Part shown: positions 1-7,425 of the stretch, piece after piece | How positions within the stretch are numbered: position 1 is the stretch's first letter | Layout of the letters: each line of letters starts with the position of its first letter | DNA from: Planctomycetaceae bacterium | Lineage (GTDB): Bacteria > Planctomycetota > Planctomycetia > Pirellulales > Thermoguttaceae | Length of the DNA: 10,169 nucleotides | Direction of reading: 5' to 3' | Assembly (NCBI GenBank): GCA_031254675.1 | Contig: JAIRTV010000235.1 | Location: 1 to 10,169 of the forward strand | The notes under the pieces: model-generated | The model's database searches: none | Seen by the model: only the letters and a program-made list of their open reading frames with translations | What the model was told of the DNA's origin: nothing | Made by a program: the position numbers and the translations under genes

Positions 1-180
1 GGAAAATCCGTTGGTCTGTAAAAAATTACAGTTCGCCGAAGCGATTTTAGTATTTGTTGACGTACTCGATTATTTTTTAATACTCGAACAAAAATTCGAG
101 TAATTTATTCTTCAAAATGAAAAAATGGTCTCCAGAAATTGAAATTAAAAAAACAGAAATCAATATGTTCAAAATATTAC
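1..180. repeat. Dispersed repeat, copy A (left edge cut by window)
   Basis: This stretch matches 371-547. The first 70 bases are identical except for one change (T at 12, C at 382), and the remainder aligns with a 2-nt indel and scattered substitutions. Inside it lie a 6-bp hairpin (CTGTAA/TTACAG around AAAA) and a perfect 8-bp hairpin (arms 81-88 and 95-102, loop CAAAAA). The reading frame that is open in copy B hits a stop in copy A, so protein coding is unlikely. Copy A begins at the window edge and may extend to the left. Confidence 0.85.
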
Positions 181-402
181 GCCGAGAAACGGCAACAGAT
201 ATATCGCTCTCAGATTAGGAGCGACACGCTACTAAAATCAGGTCATTCCCACCGACCAAAGTGGTGCATTAACATTTCAATATGTAATGCTGAATTATTC
301 CTGCCAATGGGACGCGACGCTCCCTGAACGGGAGCTACGCAACTTACACATTGGCAATAATTTTTTACACGGAAAATCCGTCGGTCTGTAAAAAATTACA
401 GT
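181..402. other. Cluster of stem-loops between the repeat copies (candidate structured RNA or mobile repeat)
   Basis: Successive inverted repeats lie almost end to end. They are 181-184/190-193; 204-209/219-224 (6 bp); 249-252/261-264 (4 bp); 266-275/282-290 (9 bp with one bulged A); 294-298/357-361 continuing into 302-309/349-356 (13 bp with a 3-nt bulge), which encloses a GC-rich 6-bp stem at 319-324/330-335; 359-368/388-397 (10 bp), enclosing a 5-bp stem at 369-373/377-381; and 387-392/397-402. The last two are mutually exclusive. I do not recognise a known RNA family, and could not compute folding energies. A miniature transposable or REP-like element is an alternative to a functional RNA. 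Confidence 0.5.
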
Positions 403-547
403 TCGCCGAAGCGATTTTAGTATTTGTTGACGTACTCGATATTGTTAATACCCAAACAAAAATTCGGGCAATTTATTCTTCAAAATGGAAAAATGCTCTC
501 CAAAGGTTAAAATTTAAAAACAGAATTTATTATGTTCTAAATATTAC
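371..547. repeat. Dispersed repeat, copy B
   Basis: This is the second copy of the 1-180 repeat, offset by 370 nt. The first 70 bases match at 69 positions. The internal hairpin (arms 449-456 and 463-470, same CAAAAA loop) differs from copy A at three base pairs. One is a full compensatory change; the other two become A-C on the plus strand, which is G-U on the minus strand. A 76-codon open frame (351-581) crosses the copy, but it has no ribosome binding site and is not preserved in copy A. Confidence 0.85.
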
Positions 548-654
548 ACGATTCATCGGCACTTGTCAAGCCGGAAAATAAAAAAATTTTAATCTCTAAT
601 TATTTAATTTGTACTTTTCCCATTTATTCGCTGTTGCGAAAAAGTTGCGGGGAC

Positions 655-684
655 TTGCGTCTAATATTGGTAAAGTGGTAAAAT
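655..684 (+). promoter_or_regulatory. Possible sigma70-like promoter for the secreted-protein gene
   Basis: TTGCGT (655-660) and TAAAAT (679-684) are separated by 18 nt, about 100 nt upstream of the start codon at 781. The match is only approximate, and AT-rich DNA yields such pairs by chance. It is kept because it is the best candidate upstream of a gene with a strong ribosome binding site. Confidence 0.25.
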
Positions 685-730
685 ATTCGCGAGAAATGCC
701 AATGTATTTCTGTTTTCAAAGACACAATTA

Positions 731-757
731 GTGATCATGAATAATTTTTATGATCAC
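731..757. promoter_or_regulatory. Inverted repeat just upstream of the ribosome binding site (candidate operator or leader hairpin)
   Basis: GTGATCAT (731-738) and ATGATCAC (750-757) form a perfect 8-bp inverted repeat around an 11-nt AT-rich spacer, ending 11 nt before the Shine-Dalgarno sequence. The spacing suits a dimeric DNA-binding protein. In RNA it would form a hairpin beside the translation start. No regulator is identifiable from the window. Confidence 0.45.
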
Positions 758-768
758 CAACTACTTTT

Positions 769-774
769 AAGGAG
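769..774 (+). promoter_or_regulatory. Ribosome binding site for the gene at 781
   Basis: AAGGAG lies 6 nt before the ATG at 781, close to consensus and well spaced. It fixes this start codon. It contrasts with the two large downstream genes, which have no visible Shine-Dalgarno sequence. Confidence 0.85.
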
Positions 775-780
775 ATTCCT

Positions 781-1677
781 ATGTTCAAATCTTTTGATTT
801 TCGTGTCAATAATATATTATTTAAAATATTATTGTTGGTTCTCATTTACAATCAAGGCATACCGGTTATAGGAGAAGACGTAACGAATACTCGTGTCTAT
901 TTTTCATTTAGTCCAGGTGGACAGATTCGAAAAGAGAATACATTTTTTGCTGGTGAAACAATATGCACGACAATTGAATTGTCTCCCAAAATATTGGCTT
1001 CCAATGTTGTCAATCTGGATAATAGCATAGAGATGTTTCTTGAAGTTTCACTTTCCTCGTTGTTAAATAAAAACCATCGTATTACTACTCCCCAGCCAAT
1101 GCTTGTGCATAGTTTTTCATTAAATGAAAACTCCTCTTTTGTCAACTTTTGGCTTGGCGTTCCTGCTAATTTTGATGCGGGAGATTATGAACTCCTGATA
1201 ATAATTCGAAATAGAAGAGGTGAAAAATTATGTGAAGAGAAAAAAATGATCGTTTTACAGTCAAATTCCTCTTTTGGGCTAAGAAATATCATGTTTCAAC
1301 ATGGGATACTCCAGCCGCCATCTTGGGGATTTGGTTCCAATGTTTATGTTGCAGGCGAAACAGTCAAAATTGTATTTGAGGTTGGCGGTTTGTCAATCAA
1401 TGAAAAAGAAAATACCGAAGCCGATATCATTGCAAAGTTGACATTGCAAGAGAGTGGAGGAGAGAAAGTGACATTTCCTTTGATTTCTATGCCGTTACAA
1501 AAGCTAACAGACCGCCAGTCACTCACGTCTCAAAATTTAGGTAGTTTTTCACAGATGTTTATCCTAGCACAACCAGGAAATTATTTATTGACAGTCGAAG
1601 TTGAAGACACGTTTTCACAGAAAAAAGACACAAAAGAGTTGCAACTCATTATTCTTAAACCTGCGTTTGTCCAGTAA
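781..1677 (+). CDS. Secreted protein with two tandem beta-rich repeats, function unknown
   Basis: The 298-residue product starts with a polar segment and a hydrophobic stretch (about residues 12-23), consistent with a signal peptide or N-terminal anchor. The rest reads as two related domains of about 125 residues (roughly 36-160 and 168-293). Each opens with an aromatic or Val followed by AGET (56-60 and 190-194) and an amphipathic beta strand. Each closes with a Gly-(Asp/Asn)-Tyr strand (GDYELLIII at 134-142, GNYLLTVEV at 266-274) and a final strand ending in hydrophobics plus Leu or Val. This pattern suggests Ig-like or CARDB-like beta sandwiches in the periplasm or outside the cell. No catalytic motif is visible. 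It stands alone, about 390 nt from the next gene. The start is supported by AAGGAG. I do not recognise the family. Confidence 0.85.
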   Translation: MFKSFDFRVNNILFKILLLVLIYNQGIPVIGEDVTNTRVYFSFSPGGQIRKENTFFAGETICTTIELSPKILASNVVNLDNSIEMFLEVSLSSLLNKNHRITTPQPMLVHSFSLNENSSFVNFWLGVPANFDAGDYELLIIIRNRRGEKLCEEKKMIVLQSNSSFGLRNIMFQHGILQPPSWGFGSNVYVAGETVKIVFEVGGLSINEKENTEADIIAKLTLQESGGEKVTFPLISMPLQKLTDRQSLTSQNLGSFSQMFILAQPGNYLLTVEVEDTFSQKKDTKELQLIILKPAFVQ

Positions 1678-1697
1678 TTTTGAAATAGTTCAAAATT
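1676..1697 (+). terminator. Stem-loop directly at the stop codon, possible weak terminator
   Basis: AATTTTGAA and TTCAAAATT form a perfect 9-bp inverted repeat around ATAG, starting inside the TAA stop codon. The position suits transcription termination or 3'-end protection. The stem is almost all A-T and no long T-run follows, so intrinsic termination is doubtful. Confidence 0.3.
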
Positions 1698-2069
1698 AAC
1701 AGTACGATAATAGAATTTGGGACATTTTTTAAGAAGTACTGTAAGAAACGAATTATCGATTCTTTAATATGCTAAGAATGAAAAAAAATCAGAAGTTTGG
1801 AAATCCTCCGTAATTTGCGCAATTTATACGTATTAAATCAAAAAGGAAGCCAAACCGGAATTGGTTTCGTGGGAAAGACGTTGGTTTTCCCTTGCGAAAT
1901 AGAAAAAATACAATAAGATAGTTGGAATGTTAGAGAGTCAATCAATTGGAAGTTCCATTTGTTTTCGAGATGATTGGCGGTATTGTCCATTATTGTTCAT
2001 TATTATTCCTTTTTTACCGAGATTGACTCTTCAATTTTTCATTCTTTACTATTATTCTTTCCGATAACG
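1698..2069. other. Intergenic region with several small inverted repeats, no gene seen
   Basis: I see no supported coding sequence or RNA gene here. Inverted repeats present are ACAGTAC/GTACTGT (1699-1705 and 1736-1742), AAACC/GGTTT (1852-1856 and 1863-1867) and GGGAAA/TTTCCC (1871-1876 and 1886-1891). The last two are adjacent and may form consecutive hairpins in the leader of the next gene. The right part (1970-2069) is pyrimidine-rich. It can be read in frame with the next gene from a TTG at 1974, but that reading gives only a low-complexity hydrophobic stretch. Confidence 0.4.
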
Positions 2070-4202
2070 ATGAGTTCCCAAGAAACACTCGACCAAACAC
2101 TTATTGAACAAACAAAAAACCAGATTCGGGTTATTGTCAATGAGATTACGCAACTTTCAAAACTTGATATCAGTCCCAATGAATATCATGGCGAATTTTT
2201 GCATCGAGTGGTTTCGGCAATGGGGGCGGTTGGTGGTGCGCTTTGGACATTCGACGAAGGGACATTGACTCTCGCCTATCAGGTTAATATCAAAGAACTT
2301 GGGATTCAAGATCAGGAAGAATCCAACCAGAAACACGCTCGACTTCTTTATCGGATGTTGCACGGTCCCGAAACCGGTACTCTGATTCCGCCTCACGCCG
2401 GAATCGAAGGCGAAGAAGAATCCGGCAATCCAACCGATTGGCTCCTCGTTTTTTGCCCCATCCGAACCGAACTCGAAGTAGTCGGGCTTGTCGAAATTGT
2501 TCAGCGTGCCGATTCCAATTCGGCAACACAACGTGGTTTTTTACGATTTCTGGCTCAAGTTTGTATTCTTGCCACAGACTATTACAAAAACCGCCAACTC
2601 CGCAATTTCAGCGAACGTCAGAATCTTTGGACTCTCCTCGAAGATTTCACACGAACAATTCATCGGAGTCTCGATGTACCAACCACCACTTACACAATCG
2701 CCAACGAAGGACGACGATTGATTGAATGTGATCGGGTCAGTATTGCCTTGCGACGCGGCAGACGATGTAAAATTGTTGCGGTAAGCGGACAAGATGTTGT
2801 CGATAAACGGGCAACAACAGTACGTTTGCTCGGAAAACTGGCAACCTCTGTTGTCAAAGCCGGAGAACCAATCTGGTACACCGGTGATACGTCCGATTTC
2901 GCTCCGCAAGTCGAAAAAGCAATCGAAGATTATGTCGATGAAGCCCACACAAAAATGATTGCGGTGTTTCCGTTGTTCCGCAAAACAAAAACGGAAAACG
3001 ATGAAGAAGACGATCCAACACGGCGAAGTAAACAAGCACCACCATTCGGTGCGTTGCTGGTCGAACAAATCGAAGACAGTCGCGTTCCCGAACGAATGAG
3101 AAAACGTGTCGAAATTGTCGCCGAACACTCGTGTTCCGCTCTAGGAAATGCGTTGGAACATCACAGTATTTTTCTCATGCCGCTCTGGAAATTGATCGGG
3201 AAATCAAAAGTGTTGTTCACCGCAAGAATGTTACCGAAAACAGTTCTTGTTTCGGCGTTAATTTTGGTGGTGGTGGGTGTGTTGTTTTTTTTGCCGTACT
3301 CGTTCCAGATGCACTGCAACGGCACGCTCGAACCAACTCGGCGTCAAAAAATTTATTCCCCGTTGGATGCCGAAGTCAAAGAGTTGTTCGTGGATCACAA
3401 CATGAGAGTTACAGGACCGTTTACTGGTGAAGATGGAATTTCTTATCGCGGAACAACTCTTCTCGAACTGAGAAGTTCTGATCTTGATGCTGTTGGTATC
3501 CAGTTGCTTGGCGAACAGCAGGAAATCATCGAAAAAATCGCCGAACTCCAGCGAAAACAACAAGATCAGGATAAACGGTTGACGGATTATGAAAAAACGG
3601 AATTGGTTGGACAAATGGAGCAGGCGAAAATTCGTCTCGCAACCGTAGAAGCCAAACTGGAAATTTACGAATACCGCCAAAAACCGGATTTGTTTATTAC
3701 GTCGCCAATGGACGGCGTGGTTGTTTCGTGGGATGTGAAGCAACGTCTCACCGAAAAACGTCCGATCAGCCGAATGCAATATGTTATGGAAATTGCCGAT
3801 CTCGAAGGTCCTTGGCAACTCGAACTGGCAATGCCGGAAAAACACATGGGAAATATCGCCGAATTTAAAAAACAAATGGAACAAAATGACCCAAACGCAA
3901 AACTTCGGGTTGAGTTTGTTCTGGCGACTGAACCGGCGGTCAAATATTACGGTACGGTTATTGAAATTCATGACCGAGCGGAAGTTCGAACCGATACCGG
4001 AAGCGCCGGCACGGCAACAAGTAATCTGAACACGGTTTTAATTAAAGTAGCGTTGGACGACCAAGATTCATTGCCGCCGGCGTTGCGCCCCGGTGCAGAA
4101 TGCAGCGCCAGAATCAACTGCGGAAAAAAACCGCTCGGTTACGTTTTGTTCTACGAAGCGATTGCGTTTGTTCAAAAAAATATCATATTTCGATGGTTCT
4201 AA
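2070..4202 (+). CDS. GAF-GAF-transmembrane-HlyD fusion (membrane-fusion/adaptor protein with cytoplasmic sensor domains)
   Basis: The 710-residue product has a GAF-like domain at about 25-170 and a second, better one at about 185-365 (with CDRVSIALRRG at 220-230), separated by a short helix. An acidic insert, rich in Asp and Glu, lies at about 305-322. One membrane helix (390-411) follows. After it come the two halves of a biotinyl-lipoyl-like domain (about 423-470 and 540-580) flanking a coiled-coil hairpin (473-533), then a beta-barrel domain to about 685. The order is that of HlyD/AcrA adaptors, placing the GAF pair in the cytoplasm and the adaptor in the periplasm. Family knowledge suggests it links an inner-membrane exporter or protease to the envelope, gated by a small ligand or other cytoplasmic signal. 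No transporter partner is in the window. I chose ATG 2070 over TTG 1974 because the extra 32 residues are hydrophobic and unlike a GAF N-terminus. Neither start has a Shine-Dalgarno sequence. Confidence 0.85.
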   Translation: MSSQETLDQTLIEQTKNQIRVIVNEITQLSKLDISPNEYHGEFLHRVVSAMGAVGGALWTFDEGTLTLAYQVNIKELGIQDQEESNQKHARLLYRMLHGPETGTLIPPHAGIEGEEESGNPTDWLLVFCPIRTELEVVGLVEIVQRADSNSATQRGFLRFLAQVCILATDYYKNRQLRNFSERQNLWTLLEDFTRTIHRSLDVPTTTYTIANEGRRLIECDRVSIALRRGRRCKIVAVSGQDVVDKRATTVRLLGKLATSVVKAGEPIWYTGDTSDFAPQVEKAIEDYVDEAHTKMIAVFPLFRKTKTENDEEDDPTRRSKQAPPFGALLVEQIEDSRVPERMRKRVEIVAEHSCSALGNALEHHSIFLMPLWKLIGKSKVLFTARMLPKTVLVSALILVVVGVLFFLPYSFQMHCNGTLEPTRRQKIYSPLDAEVKELFVDHNMRVTGPFTGEDGISYRGTTLLELRSSDLDAVGIQLLGEQQEIIEKIAELQRKQQDQDKRLTDYEKTELVGQMEQAKIRLATVEAKLEIYEYRQKPDLFITSPMDGVVVSWDVKQRLTEKRPISRMQYVMEIADLEGPWQLELAMPEKHMGNIAEFKKQMEQNDPNAKLRVEFVLATEPAVKYYGTVIEIHDRAEVRTDTGSAGTATSNLNTVLIKVALDDQDSLPPALRPGAECSARINCGKKPLGYVLFYEAIAFVQKNIIFRWF

Positions 4203-4376
4203 TCAATCATGAAGCATCCCTCTCAAAATAAAAAATTCAACAATTATTTCGTAACGTTTTTTTTTGTTTTTCAATCATAAAGTTTTCGTGTCAAAAATAT
4301 TATCGAGAAATTTGCCTATTTTTTGAATTTTACCAATTGAGTTGATGATCACGAAACATTCTACTGAATCCTTACA

Positions 4377-7337
4377 ATGATTGTACTTTATCCGAGTTAC
4401 AGTTTTGAGACACTTTCCTCTGACCGCACGGCAACCGAAGCCAATGAACTTCTTGATGCTTGGACGGCGGCTTTCCATCCGGCGTTGATCGAAAAATTCA
4501 ACGAAATTCCACATTGGGAAAGTGCGTCGATTCCGCCTTACAACGCTTCCGAACAACCAATTCTGATTCCGCCTTGCTGCGAATCTTTTTTGTACGAAGA
4601 TTGGTTCAAACAACAGGAAGAAACAAAAACAGTTTTAGTACGAAATCTTATAAATCGCAACGATATTCTGACAGAATTATTTTCACACGCGAACATTGAC
4701 AATCACGGTTTTGATGAGGAATATGTTGCTGTTTTTTTTGCGTTGGGGACGACGTATTTTCTGATTGATATGTTGGTTCGGCAACTCCACTACATGAGCA
4801 TGCTGGACGATTCGCAATTAACGACACAAATTTTCGATTCCATAAAATCTTATCGCAAAGGCGACATCGAAACCGCCAATGATCTTCTCCGACAAGCATT
4901 CGAATCCGTGTGCCAATCCAAAGAATATTTCTATCCATCCAAAACATATTTTCTCGATTTAACTCTCGTTACTTCGTCAACAACAGGAATAGCATTACAA
5001 AAAATCTTGAACACACAAGAAACAATCAATTTATTCCTTTCCTGCAAATTATTACAACAATTACCTGAAACAAATCCCGAAACATTTTCCGTATTAAAAT
5101 CAGCCTGTGATGTGGGTAAAGTGCGGTTTATTGTGGATGATTCGGAAGAAAAATCGCTTTTGTTGTTACCGATATTGGATGTTGCCGACCGAATTTTGGA
5201 AGGAATTTCGGTGTTTCGTGAACAATTAAACGTTTCGCCAATGATTTATGGTCGTCTTCATACGGGGTTGACGCCGTTTTTGCCGCAATTATTGAAACTA
5301 ATCGGAATCAAAGGCGTTGTCCATTTCGCGCCGCTGGATGGTTGGCAAATCAAAGAGACAACACAAAGTAAAATGATTTGGCAAGGAGTTGATGGAACAA
5401 AAATTGATGCGTTGGTTCGTTATCCTCAAGATAGTTCGTCAAATTTGGAATTTTTTGATCTTGCCGCCAAACTGGGACAAACGATCAACAATGACAATGC
5501 CCCAACAGCGGTGTTTGCACAATTTCCGGGACAAAAAAATAAAAGTGATACTGTTTGGCTCAACGATTTACGAGTGATGACTCAATACGCTTCGGTGTTG
5601 GGACAATTTTATGATATTGAACAATATTTCGACGAAACAGCGCAATGTGGCGATACCAACCAATTCGGTTTCGGAAAATATCCGAGCAATACGTCCCGTC
5701 ATCCATTTGCGGCAAATGAAATTGATCCAATTTCGTACTGGAATGATATTTACCAAAAAAACACAAAACGAATTGTCGATTCTTTTTTGAAAACGGTTTT
5801 AATTCTTCTGAATTGTCAACCGCACGACGATCCTCGTCGAGACAATAATTTGAGCAAACAGTTTGCGGAACTCATTACTTCAACTGGAATCCGTAACGAT
5901 ATTGCACAAGAGGAAAGAAAAAATGAAACTAAAAGCGAAAAATTATTGTTGCTTAATCCATTAAGTTTTCCGCGCCGTGTTTTTGTGGACATTTCCGATT
6001 GGCAATCGTTACCGGTAGAAACCGGTGCGGTGATTCTGGCTTGTGAAACGAAAAATCGCAAAGAAATTGTTGCTGATATTCCGCCGCTTGGTTACGCATT
6101 TATTGAGAGTCGGCACAAAGACAATTCACAACAATCTGAGATGAACAAACAGGAAACCGCGTTTCGGTTTTCCGATTTGGTTTCGCCTAAAAATTATGCT
6201 TCCCGTTTTCTTTCTTCGATGTTGGGTGGTTCGGAAAACGAAACGAAATCGGAAATAAAATTGATACGAAAATCGGAAGATGATCTCGGTAAAAATATCA
6301 AACGACAAGTTTATCTTTTAGAAAACGAATATTTTAGTGTAAAATTTGATGCGGTTAGTGGAATATTGCGTTCGATTTTTACGAGTAATTCGCGGTTCAA
6401 TCGTTTATCGCGTCAACTTGGTTTTCGGTTACCGAAAGAGCAGCGAGCAGACGATGAACGTCGTTCGGATGATCCGAATCACGGTTATGCGATTCAGACG
6501 GCGGACGAAATTTCAATTACAGAAACCAGTCCGATTACAGGGCGGCTGACAATGACGGGACGTTTTGTGTTACCGAATGGAAAAACGGTTGCCGATTTTA
6601 CGGAAACGATTACAATTCGTCGTAAAAGCCGGTTGCTCGAATTTGATCTTGAATTACAACCGTACGATAATCCGGGTGAAAATCCTTGGGATTCTTATTA
6701 CGCTGTCCGCTATGCTTGGAACGATAATACGTTGGATTTGCGTGGAGGTTTAGCTGATGGAGTTTATGCGTTGTCGGGCGAACGGTTGCAATCGCCAAAA
6801 TTTGTTGATTTACGCAACGAGAAATATTCATTGACGTTTTTTACGGAGGGTTTACCGTTCCATCGGCGTTTCGGGGAACGGCAATTGGATACGATTTTAA
6901 TTGCCAAAGGAGAAACGGTTTCGGCAAAAAAATTCCGTTTCGGAATTGGAGTTGATCTTAAACAACCGGTGGCGGCATCGTTGGAGTTTTTGGTTCAAAA
7001 AGATGCGTTAATAATTCCGGTATCGGGTTGTCCGAAAAATCCGTCGGCGTGGTTGTTTCGGATTGAGGCGAAAAATGTCGTTGCGATTTATTGGCAACCG
7101 CTTTCTCAAAACGATCAACTGGTTGGAATGAAAGTGTTCCTTCTGGAAACGGAGGGCAAACGCGCTCATTTTTCGTTCCATTTATTCCGTACGCCGGTCA
7201 AGGCGGTGGCAACAAATTTGTCCGATGAAATACTCAACGAAGTAGGCAACGAAATGAAGGAATTTAAAATTGATGGTGATGCTATTTTGATTGACATGCA
7301 CGGTTACGAATTACTTCCGTTGGAAATTTTGTTCTAA
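4377..7337 (+). CDS. Glycoside hydrolase family 38-like protein with divergent active site
   Basis: The 986-residue product has no signal peptide and is probably cytoplasmic. Its layout follows GH38 alpha-mannosidases: an N-terminal barrel-like region (to about 425), a helical segment (about 440-515), and beta-sandwich domains after about 520. Family-like stretches are GLTPFLPQLLKLIGIKG (297-313), WQGVDGTKIDALVRYP (335-350), LLLNPLSFPRRVFVDI (524-539), the PPLGYAFIE segment (569-577) and LENEYFSVKFDAVSGILRSI (648-667). The residues that define active GH38 enzymes are not evident. The start reads YPSYSF instead of a His-x-Asp metal motif. The nucleophile position before the GLTPFLP segment reads YGRLHT rather than an Asp-Pro-Phe-Gly type motif. 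I find no His-Asp-Ala motif in the helical segment. It may therefore be a non-hydrolytic relative or use other residues. The gap of 174 nt upstream and the lack of a Shine-Dalgarno sequence suggest its own transcript. Confidence 0.8.
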   Translation: MIVLYPSYSFETLSSDRTATEANELLDAWTAAFHPALIEKFNEIPHWESASIPPYNASEQPILIPPCCESFLYEDWFKQQEETKTVLVRNLINRNDILTELFSHANIDNHGFDEEYVAVFFALGTTYFLIDMLVRQLHYMSMLDDSQLTTQIFDSIKSYRKGDIETANDLLRQAFESVCQSKEYFYPSKTYFLDLTLVTSSTTGIALQKILNTQETINLFLSCKLLQQLPETNPETFSVLKSACDVGKVRFIVDDSEEKSLLLLPILDVADRILEGISVFREQLNVSPMIYGRLHTGLTPFLPQLLKLIGIKGVVHFAPLDGWQIKETTQSKMIWQGVDGTKIDALVRYPQDSSSNLEFFDLAAKLGQTINNDNAPTAVFAQFPGQKNKSDTVWLNDLRVMTQYASVLGQFYDIEQYFDETAQCGDTNQFGFGKYPSNTSRHPFAANEIDPISYWNDIYQKNTKRIVDSFLKTVLILLNCQPHDDPRRDNNLSKQFAELITSTGIRNDIAQEERKNETKSEKLLLLNPLSFPRRVFVDISDWQSLPVETGAVILACETKNRKEIVADIPPLGYAFIESRHKDNSQQSEMNKQETAFRFSDLVSPKNYASRFLSSMLGGSENETKSEIKLIRKSEDDLGKNIKRQVYLLENEYFSVKFDAVSGILRSIFTSNSRFNRLSRQLGFRLPKEQRADDERRSDDPNHGYAIQTADEISITETSPITGRLTMTGRFVLPNGKTVADFTETITIRRKSRLLEFDLELQPYDNPGENPWDSYYAVRYAWNDNTLDLRGGLADGVYALSGERLQSPKFVDLRNEKYSLTFFTEGLPFHRRFGERQLDTILIAKGETVSAKKFRFGIGVDLKQPVAASLEFLVQKDALIIPVSGCPKNPSAWLFRIEAKNVVAIYWQPLSQNDQLVGMKVFLLETEGKRAHFSFHLFRTPVKAVATNLSDEILNEVGNEMKEFKIDGDAILIDMHGYELLPLEILF

Positions 7338-7425
7338 GAATTATACAATTAGATAGCACATGAAAATAAGTTGATTATTTGTTCAATATTTCGATACGAA
7401 ACAATTCAACGTTGATTGCAAAATT

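Noticed and set aside
139..327. 62-codon open frame on the plus strand
   Set aside because: It runs through copy A and the stem-loop cluster, has no ribosome binding site, and its composition follows the repeat sequence instead of any recognisable protein.
294..361. Integron attC-like recombination site
   Set aside because: The imperfect 13-bp stem is suggestive, but I see neither the conserved core-site ends nor an adjacent gene cassette.
1..547. CRISPR array
   Set aside because: There are only two copies, each about 180 nt long with a spacing of 370 nt and internal indels, unlike short regular repeats.
351..581. 76-codon open frame on the plus strand over repeat copy B
   Set aside because: The TTG start has no ribosome binding site. 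The equivalent frame in copy A ends early after a 2-nt length difference, so the repeat is not being kept as protein.
1974..2069. Upstream TTG extension of the GAF-HlyD gene
   Set aside because: It adds 32 mostly hydrophobic, low-complexity residues before a cytoplasmic GAF domain and has no ribosome binding site. ATG 2070 fits the topology better.
2541..3971. Long minus-strand open frames (195 and 237 codons) inside the GAF-HlyD gene
   Set aside because: They are opposite-strand shadows rich in Phe, Arg and Cys without any domain pattern, while the plus strand reads as a coherent multidomain protein.
4257..4265. Run of nine T after the GAF-HlyD gene as an intrinsic terminator
   Set aside because: No convincing hairpin lies immediately upstream of the T-run.
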